DNA from: an uncultured Lachnospiraceae bacterium
GTDB lineage: Bacteria; Bacillota; Clostridia; Lachnospirales; Lachnospiraceae
Length of the DNA: 58,881 bases
Assembly: GCA_949076555.1 (NCBI GenBank)
Contig: CARUOB010000010.1
Coordinates: 1 to 58,881, forward strand
Direction: 5' to 3'
Shown one piece after another: positions 1 through 8,621 of this stretch (positions are counted from its first letter, which is position 1; each line of letters starts with the position of its first letter). Below the pieces are notes generated by a model. That model saw only the letters and a list, made by a program, of their open reading frames with translations. It did not search any database and was not told where the DNA came from. The translations under genes and the position numbers were made by a program.

Positions 1-864
1 TGCATCGGGTATCTGCCGGAGATACCGCCCCTTTATCCGGATATGACGGTGCATGAATTTCTGCTCTTTGCGGCGGAGTTAAAAAAGGTGCCGAAGGCGG
101 AGCGAAAAGACAGGGTAGCTTTGCTGGAAGAACGTCTTTCTCTTTCTGAAATGAGTCTACGGCTGATTAAAAATCTGTCAAAAGGTTATAAACAGAGAGT
201 AGGGCTTGCACAGGCGCTTGTGGGAGATCCGAAGGTGTTGATTCTGGATGAGCCGATGGTGGGGCTTGACCCAAAACAGATCATAGAAATGCGCGATCTG
301 ATCAAGGGTCTTGCGGGAAAACATACGGTAATTTTAAGTTCCCATATTCTCTCGGAAATCAGTGCGGTGTGCGACCATATCCTGATTATTTCCAAAGGGA
401 AACTGGCGGCCAGCGGCTCGCCTGAAGAATTGCAGAAAATGATGCAGGGTACGTCGACGCTTGTCGTGACGGTGATTGGAGAAAAAGAGCAGGCACAGGC
501 CGTACTCGGGCAGATGGAGGAAATAGAGCAGTTTACCTTTGAGGAAGGCGGGGAAGAGGGCAGCATTCTGATCCGCATTTCGACGAAGGATGACGCGGAC
601 ATACGGAAATCTTTATCCGTGGCGCTTGCCGGGGCGGGCATGCCGATTCTTTCCATGAACCGTTCGGAGAAATCGCTGGAAGACATCTTCTTAGAATTGA
701 CGGAAGCGGAAGGGGCGCCGGAGAAGGGAGAAACGGCGGCGGACGAGTTTTTGGAAACGGAAGAAGCGGGAACGGAAACACAACAGGACGAATCGGTTGC
801 GGAAACCGCAGACGGGACAGACAGCGTGACAGGAGAGGAGGAGACTGATGAGAGCGATTTATAA
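1..864 (+). CDS. ABC transporter ATP-binding protein (GldA-like), 5' end missing
   Basis: The frame is open from base 1, so the gene begins upstream of the window and its Walker A motif is not seen. Visible parts are the Q-loop region (IGYLPEIPPLYPD, bases 4-42), the ABC signature LSKGYKQR (about 175-198), Walker B LILDEP (about 238-255) and the H-loop LSSHILSE (about 334-357). The last 50 or so residues form an acidic Glu/Thr-rich tail after the usual end of the fold. The stop overlaps the start of the next gene by 17 bases, so the two are translationally linked. By family it supplies ATP hydrolysis for the ABC-2 permease encoded next. Gld names come from gliding bacteria; in Clostridia the substrate is unknown and no gliding role is implied. 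Confidence 0.93.
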   Translation, partial: CIGYLPEIPPLYPDMTVHEFLLFAAELKKVPKAERKDRVALLEERLSLSEMSLRLIKNLSKGYKQRVGLAQALVGDPKVLILDEPMVGLDPKQIIEMRDLIKGLAGKHTVILSSHILSEISAVCDHILIISKGKLAASGSPEELQKMMQGTSTLVVTVIGEKEQAQAVLGQMEEIEQFTFEEGGEEGSILIRISTKDDADIRKSLSVALAGAGMPILSMNRSEKSLEDIFLELTEAEGAPEKGETAADEFLETEEAGTETQQDESVAETADGTDSVTGEEETDESDL

Positions 865-2974
865 AAGAGAATTGAAATCCTATTTTTACTCCTTCACAGG
901 ATGGCTTTTCGTGGCGGTGAACCTTTTTGTTATGGGGCTTTATTTTATTGTCTATAACATGCTTATGGGTTATCCGACCATAGCCTATGTGCTGCAGAGC
1001 ATTGTTTTTACCTTTATTGTGACGATACCGATTCTCACGATGCGGACACTCTCCGAGGAACGGAAGAATAAGACGGATCAGTTGATTTTGACTGCACCTG
1101 TCTCTGTGGGCAAAATTGTACTTGGCAAATATCTGGCGCTTGTGACGGTGCTTTTTTTACCGACGGCGTTTATGGGGATTCTGCCGCTGTTTCTCATGCA
1201 GGGTGGAGAGTTCATAATGGGCGTTTCCTACGCCTCGCTTCTGGGTTTTTTCCTGTACGGGTGTCTTGCGCTGGCGGTGGGGCTGTTTCTCTCGTCTCTG
1301 ACGGAGAGCGTGGTGATTGCGGCGGTGCTTTCCTTTGGCGCGCTGTTTGTGGGCTATATTATGCCGGGCATCTCGAATCTGCTTACCACGACGGGAACTT
1401 CTAAGGTTACTACGGTATTCGGGAAGATTTTGTCCTGCTTTGATATGGTCAGTCGGTTTGACACGCTTTCATCGGGCTATTTTGAACTGGAGGCGGTGGT
1501 CTATTATCTTACAGCGATCGCCCTGGCGCTTTTTTGTACGGCGCAGATCATTCAAAAACGCCGCTATCATGTTTCCGGGGGCGGTTTGAAAGTGGGGGCG
1601 TACAGTGTCACGGGGATTTTGCTGGCGATCGTTGTAACCGTCGCGGTCAATCTCGGGCTCAACTATGTGCCGGAGCAGTATTCTTCTTTTGATCTGACAG
1701 AAAACAGACTGTATGTGCTTACGGATGAGACGAAGACGTTCCTCTCCGGGCTGTCTGAGGATGTGACGCTTTATGTGTTGTCTGAGGAGGGCGCGGGAGA
1801 TGCGGATCTCTCCAAAACGCTGGAGCGGATAGCGGATCAGTCGGGGCACGTTAAGGTCACATATGTAAGCCCTGCCAAAAATCCGAACTTTTATCAGAAT
1901 TACACGGATACGCAGCCGTCCTCCGGCAGTTTGATTGTGGAGGGGGAAAAGCGCAGCACGGTGGTGGATTACGGGGACATCTACACCTATGAGATGGACT
2001 ATTCCACTTACAGTTATCAGACGACAGGTTACGACGGGGAGGGGCAGATCGTTTCTGCGATAGCCTATGTCACAACGGAGGATATGCCAATCTTTTATGT
2101 GATTGGCGGTCACGGTGAGCTGGAACTTGAGGAAAAGTTTGTAAATACCATAACAAAGGAAAACGCGTCCTATGAGACGCTGATGCTTTACTCGGTGGAT
2201 GAAATCCCGGAGGATGCGCAGGGCGTTATTTTGAACGCGCCCACCAGCGACTACTCGAAGGAAGATGCCGAAAAGGTAATCAACTATCTGAAAACGGGTG
2301 GCAATGCGCTGATCGTCTCGACCATGGCGGAAGGGGAGATGGCGAACTTTAAACGTATTCTGGACTTTTATGGGATTACGGAGGTAGACGGCACGATTGT
2401 AGAGCAGGACCGCAACTATTATTACCAGAATCCGTATTACCTCTTTCCGGAGATCGGGGCGGCGGAAGCGACGGCGCCTCTGGCGGACGGATTGGTCTTT
2501 GCTCCTTTTTCCAAAGGACTATCCTATGAGGAGGATACCACAGGCGAAATCCTTTATAAGCCCCTTTTAACCACGAGCGGCAGCGCCTTTTCCAAGACGG
2601 ATATCAAGGACAACAGTGATTTTGAGAAAGGTGCAGACGACATTGACGGGCCGTTCACTGTCAGCGTAGAGGTGAAGAAAAGCACGGAAGACGGCGGCAC
2701 ATCCCATGCGTTTGTGGTGGGAGGGGAGAGTCTTTTTACCACCCTCGCGGACGACATGGCGCCGGGCAACAATGTGAAACTATTTGGCAGCATAATAAGT
2801 ATACTGGCGGATCACGAATCCTCAGTGTCGGTTCCGGTTAAGAGTCTTTCTATGCCGAATCTGGTGTTTAAAGCGCAGACGGCATATATAGCGGCTGTTC
2901 TCTGCGTGATTGTGATTCCCATAGTGACTCTTGCGGCGGGTCTTGTGATCTGGATGAGAAGGAGACGCCGCTGA
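848..2974 (+). CDS. Fused ABC-2 permease / GldG-like extracellular protein
   Basis: This 708-residue protein joins two parts. Residues 1-240 are a six-helix ABC-2 permease (GldF type) starting MRAIYKRELKSYFYS, with the conserved cytoplasmic stretch TLSEERKNKTDQLILTAP. After a further helix near 255-270, residues 275-670 form a GldG/ABC_transp_aux-like soluble domain (YVLTDETKTFLSGL near 290, VIGGHGELE near 420). One last helix (about 680-700) ends in the basic tail RMRRRRR-like WMRRRRR. It is the membrane partner of the ATPase just upstream. In Bacteroidetes GldF and GldG are separate proteins; here they are one chain. The DUF4340 protein that often follows is absent, since the next gene is a hydrogenase. 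The exported substrate is unknown. Confidence 0.85.
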   Translation: MRAIYKRELKSYFYSFTGWLFVAVNLFVMGLYFIVYNMLMGYPTIAYVLQSIVFTFIVTIPILTMRTLSEERKNKTDQLILTAPVSVGKIVLGKYLALVTVLFLPTAFMGILPLFLMQGGEFIMGVSYASLLGFFLYGCLALAVGLFLSSLTESVVIAAVLSFGALFVGYIMPGISNLLTTTGTSKVTTVFGKILSCFDMVSRFDTLSSGYFELEAVVYYLTAIALALFCTAQIIQKRRYHVSGGGLKVGAYSVTGILLAIVVTVAVNLGLNYVPEQYSSFDLTENRLYVLTDETKTFLSGLSEDVTLYVLSEEGAGDADLSKTLERIADQSGHVKVTYVSPAKNPNFYQNYTDTQPSSGSLIVEGEKRSTVVDYGDIYTYEMDYSTYSYQTTGYDGEGQIVSAIAYVTTEDMPIFYVIGGHGELELEEKFVNTITKENASYETLMLYSVDEIPEDAQGVILNAPTSDYSKEDAEKVINYLKTGGNALIVSTMAEGEMANFKRILDFYGITEVDGTIVEQDRNYYYQNPYYLFPEIGAAEATAPLADGLVFAPFSKGLSYEEDTTGEILYKPLLTTSGSAFSKTDIKDNSDFEKGADDIDGPFTVSVEVKKSTEDGGTSHAFVVGGESLFTTLADDMAPGNNVKLFGSIISILADHESSVSVPVKSLSMPNLVFKAQTAYIAAVLCVIVIPIVTLAAGLVIWMRRRRR

Positions 2975-2979
2975 AGAGT

Positions 2980-3026
2980 AACAGTTCAGCATCAGACGTG
3001 GCAGTGAAGCCGAAGGCTGAACTGTT
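2980..3026. repeat. 11-bp inverted repeat after the ABC operon
   Basis: Arms AACAGTTCAGC (2980-2990) and GCTGAACTGTT (3016-3026) are perfectly complementary around a 25-base loop, six bases after the permease stop. There is no clear T-run, only GATTTTCC a few bases later, so it may be a weak terminator or another structured element. Confidence 0.5.
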
Positions 3027-3089
3027 CGGGATTTTCCTCAGAGTGATTGACTTCCGCGGGACTTTATGGGAAAATGTACGTGGTGGCAA

Positions 3090-3113
3090 GGCAGTGCTTA
3101 GTTTTGCACTGCC
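3090..3113. repeat. 8-bp hairpin upstream of the hydrogenase gene
   Basis: GGCAGTGC (3090-3097) and GCACTGCC (3106-3113) pair around an 8-base loop. It ends 31 bases before the hydrogenase start and has no T-run, so it could act in the leader of that gene. Its function is unknown. Confidence 0.4.
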
Positions 3114-3144
3114 GTAAATAGAGTAAAGTGAGTACGGAGGCATT

Positions 3145-4572
3145 ATGAGAGGAATTGATACGCAGGTTCGGAAGAACAGAAGACGTATTTTCAAAGAGGT
3201 GGCGAATCTTGCCTATGAGTCGAAGAATCTGAAGGATGATATCGAGGCGCTGCCCTATAAGATTGTGGACTATGAAGAGTCCGAGTATGAGAACATTTAC
3301 AGGGACCGGGCCATTGTGCGCGAGAGAATCCGTCTGGCCATGGGACTTTCCCTGCGGCCGGAAAATGTGCCTGTGCATTTGACGCAGGGGTTGGAGGAGA
3401 GCAATATTTCTGAGAAATATTACGAACCGCCGTTGATGCAGGTGATTCCTTCTGCGTGTAACGCATGTCCGGAGAACAGTTATTATGTGACGAACCGGTG
3501 TATGGGCTGTGTGGCCCACCCCTGCCGTGAAGTATGTCCGAGGGGCGCGATTTCCATGGTAAACGGCCGCTCGGTGATCGATCCGGAGAAATGTATCAAG
3601 TGCGGTAAATGTAAGGCGGTCTGCCCTTATGACGCGATCGCCCATCAGGTGAGACCCTGTGCGGGCGCCTGCGGCGTCAATGCGATTAAGAATGATGAAA
3701 AGGGACGCGCCGTGATTGACAATGATTTGTGCGTCTCCTGCGGGCAGTGTATGGTGAACTGTCCTTTCGGGGCTATCGCGGATAAGTCGCAGATTTTCCA
3801 GTTGATCCGCGCGCTGCAGACGGGGGAAAAGATTATCGCGCAGGTGGCGCCTGCTTTTGCGGGGCAGTTCGGCCCGGCCGTGACGCCGGATATGCTGAAA
3901 ACCGCATTGAAGGAGCTGGGATTTTACGATGTGTATGAGACGGCCGTGGGCGCGGATATGGGAGCCATTGCGGAGGCGGAGCACTACGCGAAAGAGGTCG
4001 CGACGGGGAAACTGCCGTTTTCCCTGACGTCCTGCTGTCCGTCATGGTCGGTACTTGCAAAGAAGTTCTTCCCGGAAACCATTGATAAGATATCAAACGC
4101 GTTGACGCCCATGGTTGCGACGGCGAGAGTGATCAAGGAGGAGCACCCTGACGCCAGAGTGGTCTTCATCGGCCCTTGTGCCTCCAAGAAGCTGGAGGCG
4201 TCCCGCAGGACGATCCGTTCGGATGTGGATTTCGTCATCACCTTCGAGGAACTGACGGGGATATTTGAGGCAAAAGGCATTCTGTTGGATCAGATCAAAG
4301 CGATGGATGAGCTGAAAGGCGCAACCGGCGCGGGGCGCGGCTACGGTGTGGCGGGCGGCGTCGCCTCTGCCATTGAGGAGTGCGTGAGAGAGTATTACCC
4401 GGACGTGGAGGTGCACATAGAGCACGCGGAGAGTCTCTCCGAGTGCAAAAAGATGCTGATGCTTGCCAAGGCAGGCAAGAAGAACGGCTGTCTGATTGAA
4501 GGGATGGCCTGCCCGGGCGGATGTGTAGGCGGCGGCGGACAGCCGATTCACGACGGACAGGAGCTGGCATAG
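3145..4572 (+). CDS. [FeFe] hydrogenase, group B-type, monomeric
   Basis: The 475-residue protein carries all three H-cluster motifs: TSCCPSW (295-301), GPCASKK (343-349) and GMACPGGCVGGGGQP (453-467). Adjacent Cys297 and Cys298 match the proton-relay cysteine and cluster ligand of known hydrogenases. Ahead of these are many Fe-S ligands, including NACPEN, CMGCVAHPC, CIKCGKCKAVC and CVSCGQCMVNC. L2 starts GPC, not the MPC of classical group A enzymes, and there is no N-terminal 2Fe-2S domain. With the length and the head starting MRGIDTQVRKNRRRIF, this fits group B (B1/B3). The family interconverts protons and H2 with ferredoxin-like partners in the cytoplasm. The start follows GGAGG with 5-base spacing. 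No maturases (HydEFG) or partner subunits are nearby, so in vivo direction and partner are open. Confidence 0.92.
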   Translation: MRGIDTQVRKNRRRIFKEVANLAYESKNLKDDIEALPYKIVDYEESEYENIYRDRAIVRERIRLAMGLSLRPENVPVHLTQGLEESNISEKYYEPPLMQVIPSACNACPENSYYVTNRCMGCVAHPCREVCPRGAISMVNGRSVIDPEKCIKCGKCKAVCPYDAIAHQVRPCAGACGVNAIKNDEKGRAVIDNDLCVSCGQCMVNCPFGAIADKSQIFQLIRALQTGEKIIAQVAPAFAGQFGPAVTPDMLKTALKELGFYDVYETAVGADMGAIAEAEHYAKEVATGKLPFSLTSCCPSWSVLAKKFFPETIDKISNALTPMVATARVIKEEHPDARVVFIGPCASKKLEASRRTIRSDVDFVITFEELTGIFEAKGILLDQIKAMDELKGATGAGRGYGVAGGVASAIEECVREYYPDVEVHIEHAESLSECKKMLMLAKAGKKNGCLIEGMACPGGCVGGGGQPIHDGQELA

Positions 4573-4583
4573 GCTGTCTCGCT

Positions 4584-4649
4584 AAGAAGTTCTAGGAGTT
4601 GCGCTGCAACTCCATTTCACTCGAGAGAATGCCAAAATACGGCATTCTC
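4584..4649 (+). repeat. Intergenic two-hairpin element, copy A (upstream of gltX)
   Basis: AAGAAGTTCTA (4584-4594) is followed by hairpin 1, GGAGTTGC/GCAACTCC (4595-4602, 4606-4613), and hairpin 2, GAGAATGCC/GGCATTCTC (4625-4633, 4641-4649). The 11-base lead and hairpin 2 arms recur exactly at 49894-49980, while hairpin 1 has a different sequence but keeps its pairing. Neither hairpin has a direct T-run. Confidence 0.7.
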
Positions 4650-4705
4650 CGCATGGATTGATAAAATTTTTGCATAAATTATAAAGACAGAGGAAACAGA
4701 CAATT

Positions 4706-6160
4706 ATGGAGAAAATAAGAACAAGATATGCGCCCAGTCCGACGGGGCGGATGCATGTGGGAAATTTAAGGACGGCTTTGTACGCCTATCTGATTGCGAA
4801 ACACGAGGGCGGGGACTTTATCCTGCGCATTGAGGATACGGATCAGGAGCGGTATGTGGAGGGCGCGGTGGATATCATTTATCGCACGCTGGAAAATACG
4901 GGACTTTTGCATGACGAAGGCCCGGACAAGGACGGCGGCGCAGGCCCCTATGTGCAGAGTGACCGCCAGAAGCAGGGCATTTATTTACAGTATGCGAAGC
5001 AGTTGGTTGAGAAGGGCGAGGCTTATTATTGTTTCTGTGACAAGGAGAGACTGGCATCGCTGACCCAGACGGTGGCTGGCAAGGAAATCAATGTCTACGA
5101 TAAGCACTGTCTGCATCTGTCGAAGGAAGAGGTGGAGGCGAATCTTGCGGCAGGCAAGCCCTATGTAATCCGCCAGAATAACCCGACGGAGGGACAGACC
5201 ACTTTCCATGATGATATTTACGGGGATATCACGGTGGACAATGCGGAGCTTGACGATATGATCCTGATCAAATCGGACGGCTATCCCACTTACAATTTTG
5301 CCAACGTGGTGGATGACCATCTGATGGGAATCACCCATGTGGTGCGGGGCAACGAATATCTGTCCTCCTCACCGAAATATAACCGGCTCTACGATGCCTT
5401 TGGCTGGGAAGTGCCTGAGTATGTGCACTGTCCGCTCATTACGGACGAGTCCCACCAGAAACTTTCCAAACGGTGCGGGCATTCCTCCTACGAAGATTTA
5501 ATCGATCAGGGCTTTCTCTCGGAGGCAGTCGTCAATTTTGTGGCGCTGCTTGGATGGAGTCCCGAGGACAACGAGGAAATCTTTACGCTGGACGAGCTGA
5601 TCAAGCGTTTTGATTATCACCATCTTTCCAAGTCCCCGGCAGTGTTTGATTACACGAAGCTGAAATGGATGAATGGGGAATATTTGAAAGCGATGGATTT
5701 CGACCGCTTTTACGGGATGGCGGAGCCTTATCTGAAAGAGGCTGTGAAAAAAGACTACGACCTGAAAAAGATAGCCGCCATGGTCAAGACGAGGATCGAG
5801 ATTTTTCCGGATATCAAGGAGCATGTGGACTTTTTCGACACCCTTCCGGACTATGATGTGGCGATGTATACGCATAAGAAGATGAAGACGAACGCTGAGA
5901 CCTCGTTGTCTGTATTAAAAGATCTTCTGCCCCGTCTCGAGGCGCAGGAGGTGTATACAAACGACGCGCTTTACGCGACTCTTTCCGCCTATGTGGAAGA
6001 AAAGGGATATAAAAACGGATATGTGATGTGGCCCGTAAGAACCGCCGTTTCCGGCAAGCAGATGACGCCGGGCGGAGCGACGGAGCTTATGGAGGTGCTG
6101 GGAAAGGAAGAATCCCTTGCGAGAATCCGAAAAGGAATCGAAATGCTTGAAAAAGCCTGA
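4706..6160 (+). CDS. gltX: Glutamate--tRNA ligase
   Basis: A 484-residue class I aminoacyl-tRNA synthetase that charges tRNA-Glu (and often tRNA-Gln in organisms using the amidotransferase route) in the cytoplasm. The HIGH-type motif is in APSPTGRMHVGNLRTALYAY (residues 8-27), and the KMSKS-type motif is KLSKRCG near 253. The typical LRIEDTDQERY lies near 40-50. Length matches bacterial GluRS. The start has an AGAGGAAA-type site about a dozen bases upstream, and copy A of the intergenic element lies 57 bases before it. No T-box features are visible in the leader. Its last 44 bases overlap the helicase gene. Confidence 0.97.
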   Translation: MEKIRTRYAPSPTGRMHVGNLRTALYAYLIAKHEGGDFILRIEDTDQERYVEGAVDIIYRTLENTGLLHDEGPDKDGGAGPYVQSDRQKQGIYLQYAKQLVEKGEAYYCFCDKERLASLTQTVAGKEINVYDKHCLHLSKEEVEANLAAGKPYVIRQNNPTEGQTTFHDDIYGDITVDNAELDDMILIKSDGYPTYNFANVVDDHLMGITHVVRGNEYLSSSPKYNRLYDAFGWEVPEYVHCPLITDESHQKLSKRCGHSSYEDLIDQGFLSEAVVNFVALLGWSPEDNEEIFTLDELIKRFDYHHLSKSPAVFDYTKLKWMNGEYLKAMDFDRFYGMAEPYLKEAVKKDYDLKKIAAMVKTRIEIFPDIKEHVDFFDTLPDYDVAMYTHKKMKTNAETSLSVLKDLLPRLEAQEVYTNDALYATLSAYVEEKGYKNGYVMWPVRTAVSGKQMTPGGATELMEVLGKEESLARIRKGIEMLEKA

Positions 6161-8051
6161 ATTTTCCTGTACGTCAAGGCAGGAGGAGGCAATCAGGCAT
6201 GCTGCAGGACCGGCTATGGTGTTAGCCGGTCCGGGCAGCGGCAAAACCTTTGTCACAGTACACCGCATCCGGAGGCTTCTCACATCACAGGGCGTTGATC
6301 CCGCCCATATCCTCGTTATCACATTTACAAAGGCCGCCGCGCTGGAAATGCAGGAACGGTTTTTCCGGCTGATGGAAAATGAAAACCTTCCGGTACGGTT
6401 TGGCACATTTCACGCAGTATTCTATCATATCTTGAAACAATCGGCGCAGTATCGCAAGTATACCATTATGACAGAGACGGAAAAAAGAAAGCTGATTCGG
6501 GATATTATACACAATCATAAGAGATTTGTTTATTTGCAGGAGGAGGACATTGAAGAAATCATAACGGCGGTCAGCAGGCATAAAATCAAGACGGCTGAGC
6601 GGGAACTAAAAGCGAAAGAAGCAGGCACAGCGGAAGAGAAACAGCCCGGAGAAACGGCATATATGAGATCCGGGGAAGCAGAGAACACACCGGAGTTTCA
6701 AAAGATGGAACAGGCAGATTTTCAGTTCTTATATAGGGAATACGAGGAATGGCTTGCCGAAATCCGCAAATTTGACTTTGACGACTTGATGACGGTTTGT
6801 ATTCGTCTTTTGCAGGAAAATGAGGAAATCCTGACAGCGTGGCAGGCGCGGTTTCGTTATATTCTGGTGGATGAATTTCAGGATATTTCACCGATTCAGT
6901 ACGAAATAATCCGGCTGCTTGCTGCGCCGGAGAACAACCTTTTTGTGGTGGGGGACGACGACCAGTCCATTTACGGGTTCCGCAGCGCGAGTCCGGACTG
7001 CATGAAACGGTTTTTAGCGGATTTTGCGCAGACGAAACGGATTTTGCTGGATGTAAATTTCCGCTGTCACAGGGATATTGTGCAGGCGGCCGCAAAAGTG
7101 ATTGTAGAGAATGAAACCCGCATTCCCAAAGAGATTCGGGCGGCTCATGAGGACGGAACGGGGATTCGGATTTACAGGACGGAGTCGGAGGTGCTGCTCA
7201 GAAAGACGGTTACGGAAATGCTTTTGGAAGAACGCAGGGCGGGAACGCTTGCGGCGTGCGCCATGATCTGCCGGACCAATCTGGAATGCGGTTTCTGGGC
7301 ACAGACGTTGCATGAGGCAGGCATTCCATACGATATGAAGGAGCGGCCCAAAAACCGATTCAGCCATTTTGTGATTCAGGATATCTGCACCTATCTGTCG
7401 CTTGGGCAGGGAGATCATGCAAGACGGCATTTCCTTCGCGTGATGAACCGTCCCGTCAGATACATGAAACGTGACAGTCTGCCGGAGACAAAGGTGGAGC
7501 GGGAGGCGCTCATCAGATATTATGCGGATGCGCCCCTGATACAGAGCCGGGTGAAGAAGTTATACCGGGATATTGACAGTCTTGCGGGGAAACGGGTGCA
7601 TTTGCAGATTCATTACATACGGAAAGCAATGGGATATGAAACGTTTTTGCGTGAGAAATACGGCGCCGGAAAGGCGGAGGAGCTGATACGGACAGGAGAA
7701 GAGTTTGAGGCGTTTTCCAAAAGGTTTTCATCGGTGCGGGATTTGAAGACATATATGGAGCAGTATGCGGAAGTGATAAAAGAGCCGGAAAGAAACGCGG
7801 AGGGACTGCAGCTTATGACCATGCATGCCTCCAAGGGTCTGGAGTTTCAAACGGTTATCGTGCCGGAGTGCAACGAGGGAAAAATCCCTTCCGACAAATC
7901 AAAAACACAGGCTGAGATTGAGGAGGAGAGGCGGATGTTTTATGTGGCAATGACCAGGGCGAAAAATAAGCTCTGCCTTTTTTACCATGACAAAAACACC
8001 GGGAAAGACGCACCCTCCCGGTTCCTGAATCCGCTGTTGCCTTCGCTTTAG
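6117..8051 (+). CDS. UvrD/PcrA-like ATP-dependent DNA helicase
   Basis: A superfamily 1 helicase of about 644 residues. Motifs in order: Q-motif SRQEEAI (20-26), Walker A GPGSGKT (about 37-43), motif II DEFQD (about 252), motif III GDDDQSIYGFR (about 279), motif V MTMHASKGLEFQTVIVP (about 567) and motif VI EEERRMFYVAMTRAK (about 602). It ends soon after motif VI, without the C-terminal tail of PcrA (usually near 740 residues), so it is a short relative. The only in-frame ATG near the front comes after the Q-motif, so the start should be TTG at 6117, six bases after AAAGGAAG inside gltX. Expected role: 3'-5' unwinding in repair or replication restart. The overlap with gltX suggests cotranscription. 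Confidence 0.9.
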   Translation: MRESEKESKCLKKPEFSCTSRQEEAIRHAAGPAMVLAGPGSGKTFVTVHRIRRLLTSQGVDPAHILVITFTKAAALEMQERFFRLMENENLPVRFGTFHAVFYHILKQSAQYRKYTIMTETEKRKLIRDIIHNHKRFVYLQEEDIEEIITAVSRHKIKTAERELKAKEAGTAEEKQPGETAYMRSGEAENTPEFQKMEQADFQFLYREYEEWLAEIRKFDFDDLMTVCIRLLQENEEILTAWQARFRYILVDEFQDISPIQYEIIRLLAAPENNLFVVGDDDQSIYGFRSASPDCMKRFLADFAQTKRILLDVNFRCHRDIVQAAAKVIVENETRIPKEIRAAHEDGTGIRIYRTESEVLLRKTVTEMLLEERRAGTLAACAMICRTNLECGFWAQTLHEAGIPYDMKERPKNRFSHFVIQDICTYLSLGQGDHARRHFLRVMNRPVRYMKRDSLPETKVEREALIRYYADAPLIQSRVKKLYRDIDSLAGKRVHLQIHYIRKAMGYETFLREKYGAGKAEELIRTGEEFEAFSKRFSSVRDLKTYMEQYAEVIKEPERNAEGLQLMTMHASKGLEFQTVIVPECNEGKIPSDKSKTQAEIEEERRMFYVAMTRAKNKLCLFYHDKNTGKDAPSRFLNPLLPSL

Positions 8052-8067
8052 TATCTAAGAGTGAGAT

Positions 8068-8400
8068 TTAGTCCACGATTTCGTCAAACTCGGCGGCGTC
8101 CAAAAATTCGTCAAAGGCGTCCGCGACGGCTTCGTATTCCTCGTCGTCTTCAATATAGCCAAGCTCCGGTTCTTCGTTTGGATCTTTCGGGTTTTCGCTG
8201 TAGCGGTAGAACCATACCTCGCCGTCCGCGTTTTCTCCGGTTTCGTCAAGCGGCAGGAGAGCGATATAATCCTTGTCCGCTACGGTCAGGATGGTGACTA
8301 CGGCGCAGGTAACCAAAGAGCCGTCGTCGAGTTCTAAGTCTACGGTCATTTCTTCCTTGTCAAGTTCTTCCTGTGTGGTGTTTTTTTCGTTTTTGCTCAT
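8068..8400 (-). CDS. DUF1292 family small acidic protein
   Basis: About 110 residues, strongly acidic, with the DUF1292 pattern: VDLELDDGSLVTCAVVTIL, then DKDYIALLP, then EVWFYRY and a very acidic end (DDEEYEAVADAFDEFLDAAE). An ATG at 8410-8412 lies inside ATGGAGGAAAATATG; the GGAGGA there is the ribosome site for the ATG at 8398-8400, so the shorter start is used. Function is unknown for the family, which is widespread in Firmicutes, often near tRNA-modifying or RNA-related genes. It converges on the helicase gene with 16 bases between stops. Confidence 0.88.
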   Translation of the reverse strand: MSKNEKNTTQEELDKEEMTVDLELDDGSLVTCAVVTILTVADKDYIALLPLDETGENADGEVWFYRYSENPKDPNEEPELGYIEDDEEYEAVADAFDEFLDAAEFDEIVD

Positions 8401-8516
8401 ATTTTCCTCCATAGCTGCGTTGCTTTTTCTTCACTTTGTTGAGCTCTTTATACCAATCATAATATAGATCGGCGGCTCAGGCAATGATAAATTGTTCGGT
8501 AAACCGTTGAATTTGA

Positions 8517-8545
8517 TTGAAAAGCCTTCTTCTATTATGTATAAT
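8517..8545 (+). promoter_or_regulatory. SigA-type promoter for the GH13-like gene
   Basis: TTGAAA (8517-8522), a 17-base spacer and a perfect TATAAT (8540-8545). It lies 76 bases before the ATG of the next gene, in the 200-base space where the DUF1292 gene diverges. Confidence 0.6.
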
Positions 8546-8621
8546 ATAAACTGACTTAAATTTTATTCCCGAAAGGAAGTGCAGCACAACGGGAAGCGGG
8601 CTTGATTGAACGGAGGATTTG

